Below are positions 41,066 to 52,226 of a stretch of DNA of 64,000 nt, one piece after another. Each line of letters starts with the position of its first letter. Within the stretch, counting starts at the first letter, position 1. The notes below the pieces were generated by a model. That model ran no database searches. It saw nothing but the letters and a program-made list of their open reading frames with translations, and was not told where the DNA came from. This DNA is from Epiperipatus broadwayi (taxonomy: Eukaryota; Onychophora; Udeonychophora; Euonychophora; Peripatidae). The position numbers and the translations under genes are program-made. Where the stretch lies: contig JAQFVV010000319.1 in the NCBI GenBank assembly GCA_028023455.1, positions 374,001 to 438,000 on the forward strand, in the 5' to 3' direction.

Positions 41066-42400
41066 TCAATTAAAGGTAATGGTGTATGCTTCTTTATTTT
41101 GGTTTTTGCAAGGATTGTATTCCTGTGAGTTTGAAGTGTTTGGCATTGTGAAAAAGAGATTGACAGTTTCATTTGCATTAAGACAGAACTGGCAAATAGA
41201 ATTTATTTTTAAAATTCCTCTTTTGTAAGAGAAAGATGGTTTGCAGGTAGAGAATCTACGATAATCTTTAAGATAAAATCCCAATATTTTGGCTCCAGAT
41301 GCCAGTACCTAAATTTTCTGATGATATTGTTGCGAATGTTAAGCATAGCAGGATTTGGAGTGTTATTAATATGGATGAGGTTATATGCCTCCCAGAAATT
41401 GAGATTCTTTGTAAATGTGTGGTCCACTATGTTTATATTTTTATTAATTGAGAAAATTTTAGATGTAAGCCAATCATTCATTTTTGGTGGAAGCCAATCA
41501 ATAGAAATAATTTGGGTGAAAAATATGACATTTGGATAATTTGTTTTGAATGTAGATACAGTATTGAAAGATTTTTAAATAAATAAGGTATTAATGGACT
41601 GTAAATATAGGCCGTTGAACTTGGAATACTTTTTTAGATTTCTTAGGCTGATGGCTGTAATTTTTTATTCCAGATAAACATGGAACCTACAGAGTTAATT
41701 GTTTTAATAAAGTTGATAGTGAACTTGATTACTGGCCTATAATAGTTAATTCTAAGAAATATCAAAATTTTAATTAAGAAGATTTTGGCATGAATTGGCA
41801 TATAGACTTTGGAGAGAGCATTAATACTTTTCTGTGTTATATTGAAAGTCATCTCTTAAATAGATTTTCTCATAGCCGAATGGGATTTGAATACCTGAAT
41901 TTCAAGAAAATTTGGGGATTTGGTTGTAAACTGGGAGACTATATTAGTGCCTGTATTAATTCTCCAGGTAGAGGTTTTATTCAAATGAAAATGGTGTCCA
42001 AATTGAGTGGTGTAATTTCACAAAATAGAAGCTAATTTGAGAATGAATATTTTTGAGGGGAGAAGGATTGATATATCATTCATATAAGTAATATGATAAA
42101 TAGATTTGTTAATTATCAGTATGTAAATGCCAGGAAGATATTTTTCTATACTTTTAAAGAGAGAGTTGAGATATGCTATAAAGAAAAGAACACTAAGTCA
42201 GGAGCCCTGGGGAACGGAATTGTAGGCTTAAAGCCAGGCACAATTTTTCCATTAAGTGTAATAAACATCTCTCTAGTGTAGAATAAGTTGGCAATAATAT
42301 TGATTAATTCTTTCGGAACTTCATATTTACCCAGAATTTCAAGAAGAACATTAGTTTTTACAATTGTCAGAAGCACCAGCAAAGTCAAGCTAAACAACAA
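41066..42400 (-). pseudogene. LINE reverse transcriptase and C-terminal domain, broken
   Basis: The fragment at 42,176-42,400 has VPKELINIIANLFYT and LNGKIVPGF, the LINE RT block before motif B. Motif B itself is decayed (PFPRAPDLVFF). Near 42,070-42,100 motif C reads YMND instead of YADD; the first catalytic Asp is replaced, so it is inactive. The fragment at 41,643-41,852 (INALSKVYMPIHAKIFLI) is the thumb-side segment. That at 41,066-41,284 has CQFCLNANETVNLFF, matching the zinc-binding-like CxxC...H/LFF tail of many LINEs. Confidence 0.65.
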
Positions 42401-43077
42401 CTATGTTTTCCTATTAGTTCTGATGTGATTGTGGTTGATCTGAAAAAGGTTGATAGCATTGCCTGTTGAGGCTCCTTTTTTAGCAAACTGGAATTTTGAG
42501 ATTGAGAATTTCCCCCTGAATTTTGTTCTTAATTACCAAAATCAGTCACCTTAATTGTGATGGAAGTCATAGAGATGGGTCTGAGGTTTTCAATCAGGAA
42601 GGGGAGAATGTTCTTTTTAAGAAAAAAGAGCAGTGAAATAGAGTACAGACTATCAATTTGATAAGAGTTGATAGATAATAATTTTTTGTGTTAAATACAA
42701 TGGGTCCTAGAATCTGGAGAGGTGCAATAGAAAAAAATCTCAGGATGGCATGAGGTCCAGGGTGAACCTTGTCTGGGAAGGATCAAAGTTTATTTAGTAT
42801 ATATGTTCCTCAAATATACATAAGTTCAGTAGAGCCTACTTTGTGTAGTATGTAACATTGGAGGGATCTGTTAGATGTTAGTTTACTTCTGAAGTATTTA
42901 TGTCTCATGTAGCATATTAACATCTGTGAATAGTTTATTATTTATCATGGCAGACAATAGTATAGTTTTCTGTTTCCTATTTCCAAGAGACCATCTAATG
43001 TAGCCATTGGATCAGAAATGGGGCTGGGAAAGATAAATTTTGGATCTGTTAATAAATAGATATTCTGCCAGTATAAT

Positions 43078-43895
43078 TTATTTGTTTTTATATTGTTGTT
43101 TTAAGTCAAGTATTGAATAAATCGTGGTCAAGTTGCAAGGAAAGAATTTGAGAAACTTGTTTATGGCTTCCTTCTCTATTAAGAATAGATGATGACACTT
43201 TGTTATTATAAGTGTAGTGTTTGATAATGTCTTTAAAATTATCACTAAAGGCAAATCAAGTTTCACCAGGTGTTGAGTAATTATATTGGTTTTTTGAAAA
43301 TATATGTAGGATTCTGAGATTACAGCTTCTGTCATGGTATTGTTTTGAAGCAATCTGAGTGTGTTGTTAAATTTTTGAGTTGATTGTGTATTAAAGTTAA
43401 TGTTCAGTTTAATGGTGAGTGCAAAGTATTCTGAGAATAGTACCAGTTCAAGTAATGGAATGATGATCAATTTAAGTTCAGGGGAAAATAATAACAGGTC
43501 AATCAAGGATGTATATCTTTGGGTACAGAATGAGAAGGAATCTGGAGAGAAAAAAGTCTCTCCACTATAAAGGTTATTATAAATGAGAATTCTTTACATG
43601 TAATGTTGAAGTTTCCAAACATGATTGTTGGAAAAGGAATAGGAGCAAAGGTAAGGCTTATTTGCTGAATTAATTGATGAATGAATGTTGCATTTTTATA
43701 GAAATACACATAAATGTTATTGATGGTAAAAGATTGACAAAAGAAGATAGCTATTATTAGGTGGTCATTAATATGGTTTATTCTAAAAAAAGTAAAGGGA
43801 AAACAATTGTGAATAATATAGGCAACTCCCGCTGATGGTGAAAAAGAGATCGAGTAATGAAAGTACCCAAATCTATCCAAAAGTTTGTTTACCAT
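43078..43895 (-). pseudogene. LINE apurinic-type endonuclease, broken
   Basis: Two minus-strand frames are involved. The first (43,503-43,895) contains SPSAGVAYIIHN, NNIYVYFY and FGNFNIT, matching the SAGVAIL, NIYAP and GDFN blocks of APE-type LINE endonucleases, with the GDFN Asp changed to Asn. The second (43,078-43,506) starts MIDLLLFSPEL, the D-L-I-L-S block, and continues to FSEYFALTI in the place of the catalytic SDH block. Both substitutions predict loss of nuclease activity. Confidence 0.65.
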
Positions 43896-43990
43896 CCTTT
43901 AGTTGGTCTATTTGTTGTACAACAATTCTTTCTGATAAAGGTGTAATTAACCTAATGTATATTGTAAAGTGGGGATTAAAGGAAGAAGAG

Positions 43991-44529
43991 AAAAGATAAC
44001 AACATGTAAACTATAATAGAATTAAAAACGAAGAAGAATCTAAAAATTAATAACACTGAATTTAAATTTGAACATAATTAAAATGATAGTCATTGTATTT
44101 TGATTCCTAAATAATGGAGTAGAGAATCCATTTGACTTGCTTGCATTTGACCTGTTGTTTGACACTAGGATTTCATATTAAAAAAAGGTACCATTTTGGC
44201 AAACAAATATTTCACTAAAAAGTCTTCAAATTTAAACCAGACAAGCAATCATAAGCATAAAATTATATTCTATATACTACAACAATTTTAATTATTATAT
44301 GTATTAGGTCCATTTAAGGACTACATGTAAATTGTTTGAAATGGCAAGAAGAAAAACAATTCTATGTGTTCATTTGTAAAATAACTATAAAATACTTTTT
44401 GCTTGTATACAAAACATAATAAAAATCAAATTAAAAGTAATTAGAGCAAAACTTTCTGAATTTAAATTAAAAATATTGAAATTTACTTCAAGTGGATAGT
44501 AAAATCTAACTACTTTATAATGCGTGTAT
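43991..44529. other. Unassigned AT-rich spacer
   Basis: No supportable feature. Any LINE ORF1 would be expected about here but is not recognisable. Confidence 0.4.
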
Positions 44530-44545
44530 TATATATATATATATA

Positions 44546-45748
44546 GGTACTCATCTTATAGCTAAAGACACCATTCTATGGCACGGTTTTCATGCTAAAA
44601 CACATAAAAATGCTGCTTCCGTGGCCAACACATTTGAACCCACATTTTCTACAATACCACTTTTTTGTTGTGCTACAGAATGCAGGCCGCTATGTCGCGT
44701 TGCAGTACAGCATGTATGTTGCTAAGCAGCAATTACATTTTCCGAATTCGCACAGTTTATAAAATAATTACGGCTTGATGAGAGAGTTTGTATTTGAATT
44801 GTATTGAAATGTTGTTTTCATTGGATTTTTTTTTATTTTAAACTATTGAAATGTTCAGATTTTTTAAAACAATAATTATAAGAATTTTTATAATGTACTG
44901 TATTGAACTTTTGTTTGGGTAAATGTTAAATATCTATGTTTTTTATTGAGTTGCAATTAGGTAACATGTCAAGTAATGTACTGTTGTAACATTCCATGAG
45001 ACAAAGAAGATTCTACCATCTGCATATTTTTGAAGTAAAAAAGAGTGGTACGAAAAAAATATCCAATAAGAAAAGTCCAAATATACAGTTTTTTTTGTAA
45101 ATTTAATAAAAAGCAAATACTATAAACATGTTTAATAAGTAAAGAAGACATTTGTATGTGTTTGTTGTTGTTTAAAAAAGTTTGAGTTTCTTTCTTCTGT
45201 CCAAGTATGCTTACGATTTTGAATTTTTTATTTTAGCATTACAAACAAACAGAACACTAACTCTAAAACTAACCCTAAACCTAACCTAAAACTAACCCTA
45301 AACCTAACCCTAAACTAACCCTACAACCAACCCTAAACCTAACCCTAAACTAACCCTAAATCTAACCGTAACAACTTTTACTTTTATTACAATTATTATT
45401 TTTTAGTTAAACAACAACAAAAAAAGTCGTAACACAAGTAAAAAAATATCCGATAGAAAATTGATAAAAAAAAGCCGTAACACAATTTAAAAAGTATACG
45501 ATATAAAAAACACAAATCAGATTGTAATTTGTTGATTTTATTTTACATTTATTATTATCATTTAAATTGTATACGTTAATAAAAAAATTATATTTAAAAA
45601 AGTTGATTTTGTTTTGTTTTTATTTTCGCATTACAAAAAAGCACAGAAAAATTATTAAAATCAACAGTTCGTGAATGTTCATATTTTATAGTTTTAGCGT
45701 GAAAATGACGCCATCCAATGGCATCTTTATCTATAATACAAGCACCTA
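44546..45748. mobile_element. MITE-like element, TIR ~60 bp, flanked by (TA)n
   Basis: The left end reads ATAGGTACTCATCTTATAG then TAAAGACACCATTCTATGG. The right end, reverse-complemented, reads ATAGGTGCTTGTATTATAG then TAAAGATGCCATTGGATGG. Similarity continues into a shared CACGCTAAAAC-like segment about 60-70 bp in. Both outer flanks are (TA)n (44,530-44,545 and 45,749-45,764). The 1.2 kb interior has no transposase. It includes duplicated phrases (aaaaagtcgtaacacaa / aaaaagccgtaacacaa) and a telomere-like array. The terminal phrase GCTTGTATTATAG..ATGGCGTC resembles the sub-terminal part of the fold-back family. Confidence 0.65.
45258..45370 (-). repeat. Interstitial telomere-like array
   Basis: Around 16 imperfect units of ctaaccctaaa/cctaaccctaaa. 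On the minus strand these are TTAGGG interspersed with TTTAGGG and TTAGGTTTAGGG variants. It sits inside the MITE-like element, so it is not a chromosome end. Confidence 0.8.
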
Positions 45749-45764
45749 TATATATATATATATT

Positions 45765-46339
45765 ATGCTGATAAAGGTTTTTTTTTTAAATGTGGGGTTA
45801 ATACTAGTTTAAAATATTAATAAAAAGATTTTAAAATACTTTAAAATAAAAGAATTATTTTTAATTATTCCAATATATTACTGCCGATGGAAAAATCAAT
45901 GAAAATGCTTTTGAGGAAAATTTTATTTTATGGTCAAGTTGAGGGTATTATTTGAGATGCAGCTTAGTTAAAAAATGGATCCAAAATTTTGCAGAAAATA
46001 TTTATAGGCATTACTATATAGTTATTTTAGTTTCCATAAAGTTTGAATGTTTTATTTTGTTTTACCAAAATAAAATATGAAAAATATGAAAGCATCACTT
46101 TATAAAATAGTTTGCTGGCTGACAATGACATTGTTCTTTCTCAACAGTCAGCTTACAGTCAAGGATTTTAGATTATGGACTATAAGTATAAAATGAAATA
46201 TAAAAATAATGATTTATTATTATTGTTCATGTATTTTATTAATCTTATATTAGTTTTGAGATGCTACTAAGGTAGTTTTTATTTATAGTATAACTCTGAA
46301 GACACATTAAGGTAAAATTATATATATTTTTTATTATTG
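45765..46339. other. Unassigned AT-rich sequence
   Basis: No recognisable feature; it may be the upstream part of the dispersed repeat that follows. Confidence 0.35.
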
Positions 46340-48340
46340 ATTAGGTTAAAGTCAATATTAAATTAGGCTTGTCTAAATAGAGAGAGATACACATTTCTTA
46401 CTTTTATGAGAATTATTTACTAACATTCTATCTATGAGTAAACAGAAAGAATAATTTGTCAGAAGTGTAGCAGTATTTACTTATGATGACATCATTATTC
46501 TATAAAGTTTTTCATATAACCAGGTATACATTTGTTTTATATCTTTGCTATAATTTGCCTATAATTTAGTATGTCCATTTATTTTAAAGAATTTATGCTA
46601 TTTTTCAATGACTGTGTGTGTTTCTTATGATTGCAAATTTTATCGATTTTTAAAATATTTTATAGTCATTTGGCTTACAATATCTTTGTTGATTTCAGAC
46701 ACTTTCTAACATATGCATTGTTTGAGGTAGGATATTTATTACTTTAGTTTTAATGTAATAATTATTTTATATTGCTATTGTTTTGATGAAGATTTGTATT
46801 TGCTTCCATTTGCTAAATTTGAGAAGCATGTAGTTTTATTAAATATTGCATCATTGATACGCATTGGTAGATGGAGTATATTCTCCCATTACTTATTCCA
46901 TGAGAGTATTATATTGTTATGGCTTAGAAATAATTTATGCTTAGCTCGTATAGTTTAATCCCCAGTGACAATTATTTTCATGATATGTATTCCATTACCC
47001 TGTGTTGAGATGGTCTCCACACATTTTTATATCAAGGAAAACATATTAGAATCTGCCATATTGTTATACAATTATATAATGTTTAGAAGAGTCTTTGTTT
47101 ATTGACGGGACCCTCATGATGATGTTTAGTTATTTTCACTGTGTATGATGAAGTTTTTGGTGTTTAACATTATATGAAAGTGATAAGGTAGAGTTAGCTT
47201 CTGGGACACTTGTTTAGTTATAATGTTTAGCTAAATAAAAATAGAGTATGTATTGTGATGTTGTACCTTATCAACAGTTTACAGGCAAACAAACACAATT
47301 TATTAGTAATTTCTAAACTTATCTTGCACATAGCATAATAAGAGATACACAGATGCAATATCATTTCATTTCCATCAAACAGTAGTTCACTGATGGATTG
47401 GTAAGACATTTAAATAATTAAAATGATTATTCTGTGAACATAGGCAAAATTTAGTATCCTGTAATTATTTGACTTCTGGTGTCTGTTCCTGTATTTATAT
47501 AATTAAATGCTGAACACCAAACAGTAATTGTCATTTGTGCTTAATGTGATAATTGTCATTATCATATTAGTAAAATTCAGTTATACTTTAATGCTGTCAA
47601 TAGCCTATTAACTAGATGGATATTATCAATACTAGTTACTACACTTGTCAATGCATCAAAATTGTTAATAAATATAAATGGAATCACCCTGTAACAAAAT
47701 GAATATACTTTGTTTTTGTTGTTTCTGAAATATATCTGTTTTCAGTTATTTATTATTGTATAAAGTTGTAAATAGTGAAAATAAATCTTGTCATTTACAA
47801 TATATTTAGTTGTCTCTGGCCTTATTGCTAATCATCATTCATATTGCTATCAATACAATATTTTATTGTCACAAACTCATCATCAGTTCTATAGCAGATT
47901 TTATTATGCATTACCCTATCACAATAAATTTTGATAAGCTCTTTCATTTAATGGACACTTAGAGTTTATGGCTTATTTATCAGAACATTGTTGATCTTAA
48001 GCACATCTTATATTAAATAATATTTTAATGATTTATTGGTTTTAGAATATGTTTATCTAAAATCATTTGAAATGCCAGTCACTGATCTTCATCACATACA
48101 CCATTGCCATTAAATAAATTGTAATACACAGATTATTATATTGACTTTCTTAAGAATATATAAAAATAAAATTTAAAGTTCATTTATTATTAATATTGGA
48201 ATTTTTATAGGTTCTCTAGTAATTTCATATTTGTTTTATGAGCTATCTCTGCTTCTTATATTTGATAGTGGCAAAATTCCTCTCACTGACCTAAATATAT
48301 TTTTAACAATAGCAATGTTAAAGCATTTGACATTTGAAAT
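46340..48340. repeat. 2 kb dispersed noncoding repeat, copy 2
   Basis: This is the diverged collinear partner of 30,270-32,320 in the same orientation; for example ttccatgagag.attatatt, gggacacttgttta, cataggcaaaatttagtatc and tagtggcaaaattcctctcactgacc. It lacks the tandem-repeat field that follows copy 1 and reaches TTACA-(AT)n at 48,893-48,923. Confidence 0.6.
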
Positions 48341-48923
48341 AATTAATTTACCTATTAATAATTTCAGATTTAATTATATTGTTAGATTTACCCAATAAGT
48401 TATTTATTAGGCTTTGATTTGAATTCTTAATGTTTATCTCCACTGATTTATTGATTCAGTATAACTTTAAGATGTACATTTTTCTTTAGTTAAAAATTCA
48501 TAATCTATTTTAATTTGGAAGTTAAATATTTTCTTTCATTTCAATCAAGTTTACATAATTAGGTAAATTCTTGTTTATTAACTACTTAATAGAAATTCAA
48601 ACTAAGTCAATCTTTTAGTATCTTATTTTAAACTCTAGTATTTAGTTTAATTAGGTGGATGTTTTGTAAGATCTATAGTACACTTTGTGATCTTTCCACA
48701 TAAATTTGCATATGCTAGCCACCAAAATTTTATATAGGACTCCATACTGTCTCATGTATTATGTTTTACATGCACAAGTTATTATATAACATGCTATGTT
48801 ATTTATAACCCTTTATTATAGATGATTAATTACTTACTTTAAGTGTTTAGGGTGTGCTTCTTTTTATATTGATTTTTAACTTGGGTTGGAAGTTACAATA
48901 TATATATATATATATATATATAT

Positions 48924-49251
48924 GATAACAGATGGGGTGTTCTACCAAAAACACCGTCAAGCATAGTTTTCTGTTTACATAAATGTCAGAGCGAGTATTC
49001 ACTATCTCTAACTTTAATTCCACTTTCAGATCATGATTTCAAGCTATTTGCTATCATCAGTGAAAGACAGGAATAAGCAAATAGCTTGAAATCATGATCT
49101 GAAAATGGAATTAAAGTTAGAGATAGTGAATACTCGCTCTGACATTTATGTCAACAGAAAACTATGCTTGACAATGTTTTTGGTAGAACGCCATCTGTTA
49201 TCATAAATACAAGCGTTAGCAAGTTTTTTAACTTGTGTTTTTTTGTTTTTC
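48924..49251. mobile_element. Fold-back element FB, copy 4 (short)
   Basis: Arms of about 155 bp turn at the phrase caggaataagcaaatagc. The right end is complete (aacttgtgtttttttgttttt, then TA). The left end starts at gataacagatgg right after (AT)n and lacks the outer ~45 bp. It is the most compact copy and closest in sequence to copy 2. Confidence 0.8.
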
Positions 49252-49320
49252 ATATATATATAAATTACCCCAAATCCAAAATTCAACCAGACCAGCACAA
49301 AAATAATATTAAAACACTAC

Positions 49321-49358
49321 CTAAGGTTTCACTGCTATAAGCAGACTTCTCAAGTGTA
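49321..49358 (-). ncRNA. Hammerhead-like motif, PLE family 2, left arm
   Basis: The minus strand reads CTTGAGAAGT, then the stem CTGC-TTATA-GCAG, then TGAAACC. The GAAA box and stem are intact, but the CTGANGA box is imperfect. Confidence 0.35.
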
Positions 49359-49699
49359 AAGAACTACAAAAACTACACAATATATATAATATTAAACATT
49401 AACCACAAATCCATTCACTTCCCATCCACCCTTAATATTAAAAGAACTCTTAAATAAATTAATTGCTTCAGAATAATAAATTTTCAATAATAAAGATTTG
49501 GTTGTATTCTCATCGATGTTCGCCTTCTGATGGCGTTGATGCTAATCAAAAACATATACATATAACGATTCCGGGCCAGACCTAAATGATCGATTTGATC
49601 TAAAAAGATTTGATTTCTTAGATTTGTAATAAAATATTCTACAAACTAATACTATTATATGATATTAGTTTTTTTTCATTTTTATAAATGTTTATTAAT

Positions 49700-50190
49700 C
49701 TTATCTTGTTTTTGAGTTTGTGTGTGTATGTCTTTAAAGTTACAGTGTTTTTCTAATTTTTTTTTTTTATTTTATGTGTGTCTTTTTAAAGTTATGGTCT
49801 TTTTTTTTTTTTGCAAGAGTAAATCAATAATTTTCTTCAAAAGCAAGATGTAATAAGTAAATGTTTATTATTCTTATATTGTTTTTAAGTTTGTGTGTGT
49901 ATCTTTAATGTTACAGGGCTTTTTCGAATTTTTTTTTTTTTTTTGGACTTTAGGTGTGTCTTTTTAAAGTTACGGTATTTTTTTTGCAAGAGTAAATCAA
50001 AAATTTGATTCAAAAGCAAGACGTAACAAGTCAATGTTTATTAATCTTAGATCGTTTTTGAGTTTGTGTGTGTCTTTAAAGTTACGGGGCTTTTTCTAAT
50101 TTTTTTTTGACTTTATGTGTGTCTATTTTTTAAAGTTACGGTATTTTTGGTCAAGAGTAAATCAATCATTTTATTAAAAAAGCAAGAGGT
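49700..50190. repeat. Three ~170 bp tandem repeats in the TIR element
   Basis: Each unit contains gagtttgtgtgtgt, tctttaaagttacgg, a long T run, tgtgtgtctttttaaagtta and gcaagagtaaatcaa. The copies start near 49,700, 49,867 and 50,042. Confidence 0.75.
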
Positions 50191-50234
50191 AATTCTAAAT
50201 CTATCAAAAGTAACGTAATTTATATATTACAATT

Positions 50235-50765
50235 TAGAATTGATACCTGACAACTATTAGTAAGGACCGTCATTAAAAGACTCGATTGAAAAATGATACC
50301 CACTTAATTTCCATTTTCTTTTTTTTTGGGGGGGGGGGTAACAGTAATAAATCAGAAAGTGAGTTGTTTTTGTTAAGGCAGTCTATATAAAAAGGGTACC
50401 ATTATTGAAATACTAAATTTAAAAATGATAGCTGACTAATTTGCATTTCTTTTGACAGTAATTAATCAGAAAGTGGGTTTCTTTTTGTTTTGGTAAATCT
50501 TGTGTATATATAAAAACAAACAAACTGTAATTCAAAGACTCCATTGAAAAAAATCAAACCCCATTGAATTTGCTTTTTTTAAAGACAGTAATTAATCAGG
50601 AACTGGGTTGTTTTTGTTGGTGTGTAGATATAAAAACTAATCTTATTTTGAAATAATAAATGTAACAAAACAAAAAAAAAATAATACCCGACTAATTTTA
50701 TTTTTTGGACAAGTAATTCCTAATAATTAGACAGTGGTTTGTTTTTGTTTGTGCATATATATATA
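50235..50765. repeat. Four ~120-150 bp tandem repeats in the TIR element
   Basis: Recurrent phrases gatacc(c/t)gactaattt, acagtaattaatcaga and gtgg.ttgtttttgtt occur at roughly 50,235, 50,425, 50,540 and 50,680. One copy includes a poly-T/poly-G run (about 50,320-50,339). Confidence 0.65.
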
Positions 50766-51309
50766 GTGAAAGTAACTGGTCATGAACGAATTCTCACGAA
50801 AATGGTACTTTTCGCATGATCCTTTAATTTTTTTTTCCTTTTGCACCCTTAAAAGTAATTTTTGAGGGTTACCCCTTCGTAATGGAATCTTCAGGACATT
50901 ATTACTAAACTTACAACAGTAAACTAAGTTACAACACATTAAAAAAATAGACGTCTTATCAAATTTAAAAAAACTACAACTGCTTCAAAGACACACACTC
51001 TCACACAAAACTACAGAGAAAATAGATATTTTACTATTATGAGAAAATGATGAAAAAAATCGACTACTATGGCAGCCGATCAAGGCTATTTCTTTCTCTT
51101 TGCTTTTAGCATAGAAAAAAAAGCCATAACCGGCAGCTGTCGGGAACTCTTTCTGTGTTTTATCATAGAAAGAAGTCTCTTTGTGTTGGCTTGTCACCGT
51201 CACCTCCTCCATCCAACATAACATGAGGACTTTTCTGCGTATATAATGTAGAAAAATTCCTCTTTGGTTGGGTGAAGGCCGGTGAAACGGTATATTTCTA
51301 GGAATTTAC

Positions 51310-52100
51310 CTAGAAGTAGCGACATCTGAAGACGAACACCAAGAATGAGAAAACAACCAAAGATTCTTTAATTATTCTTTTAATTTCATTTCTCTTAAAG
51401 AAGACAACCTTAGCTTCATCAAAATCAATAGTGTGGCCTGTATCTTTTTCATGGACATACAAAGCAGAAATTAGATATCTATTTTTAACTCTACTTTTAT
51501 GAACCTTTATTCTTTCATTTAAACTCAACCACTCTGACCTATTTAAACCTTCTTACAAAATAAACAAGGAATAAAATACACTACACCAGGAATAGTCTTT
51601 CTATCAAAAATTTATTTTGTATTATTAAATGAATTATTCAATGTAACACCCCTTTTCCAAGCAATTTTCTTCTTTCCAAATAATTTACTATTTCTACATA
51701 CAATTTTATAAGAAGCTAATTTATATGGCAAAGAAATAAAATCATACTTTTCTTTAACCTTTACATTCTTACAAATATTACTATTAAATAAAATACTTTT
51801 AACAAATTTATCAGAGTAACCAACCCTCAAGTAATCTTTATAAAATTGATATTTCTGATACAAAGCTAACCCACTAGAATTATTTAATTTAATATTCCTA
51901 TGACAATAATTCCTTAAAGCATCTACTTTATGAGATACAGACTGATAGCTATCAGGTTTAATTATAGATCTTAATTCTTTACTTTTAACCAAATGACTGC
52001 ACAGTAAACAATTAGTTTCCACATTTCTAATCACCAAAAGATCTAAAAATTTTAACTTACTAAAATGTAACCCCCCCTCCTTCTAACACAAATTTTATAT
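51310..52100 (-). pseudogene. PLE family 2 linker/GIY-YIG fragment, left arm
   Basis: Two minus-strand frames (51,612-52,037 and 51,310-51,528) match the plus copy: RNVETNCLLCSHLVKSK, SVGY/RVGYSDKFVKSILF, then SLNERIKVHKSRVKN of the GIY-YIG domain. The frame breaks between them. The last codons are lost to the TIR element, and the missing C-terminal tail lies at 49,380-49,498 on the far side. RT motifs are absent in this arm. Confidence 0.75.
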
Positions 52101-52226
52101 TAATTACAAACATATATTTTGAATGGTTTTTTAAAAGGAAATAATGTAAGGTTTTACAAATTTATTTATGTATATAAAAGAAATAGAGGTCATTTAGAGA
52201 GGAGGCAAGATTTTAATTATTAATTT

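Larger units (their letters stand above)
40851..43990 (-). mobile_element. Decayed non-LTR retrotransposon (LINE) with APE-type endonuclease and RT
   Basis: Minus-strand fragments fall in the order of a LINE ORF2: endonuclease (43,895 to about 43,080), reverse transcriptase (about 42,400-41,640) and a Cys-containing C-terminal tail (about 41,480-41,070). These are followed by a probable 3' UTR (catatttatgggcatgtgga on the minus strand). Many frameshifts and stops break it. Layout and motifs suggest an L1/Tx1-type element, but I cannot place the clade. No ORF1 was found in 43,990-44,530. Confidence 0.7.
49499..51359. mobile_element. Non-autonomous TIR element (1.86 kb), target duplication AAGATT
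   Basis: The ends are TGGTTGTATTCTCATCGATG and, on the other strand, TGGTTGTTTTCTCATTCTTG. Inverted similarity continues to about 40 bp (GTTCGcCTTCtGATGgCG against GTTCGtCTTCaGATGtCG). AAGATT is present on both sides (49,493-49,498 and 51,360-51,365). The intact plus-copy PLE has the equivalent site uninterrupted (caataataaaaattctttaa on the other strand), which confirms an insertion. The interior has two sets of tandem repeats and no recognisable transposase. A one-base ambiguity in the ends would permit duplications of 4-7 bp. Confidence 0.75.

Noticed and set aside
45258-45370. True telomere or assembly end
   Set aside because: It is internal, short, degenerate and bounded on both sides by element sequence.
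51000-51250. Possible protein in the TIR element (79-codon minus frame)
   Set aside because: Short, no recognisable motif, and the surrounding element is made of noncoding tandem repeats.
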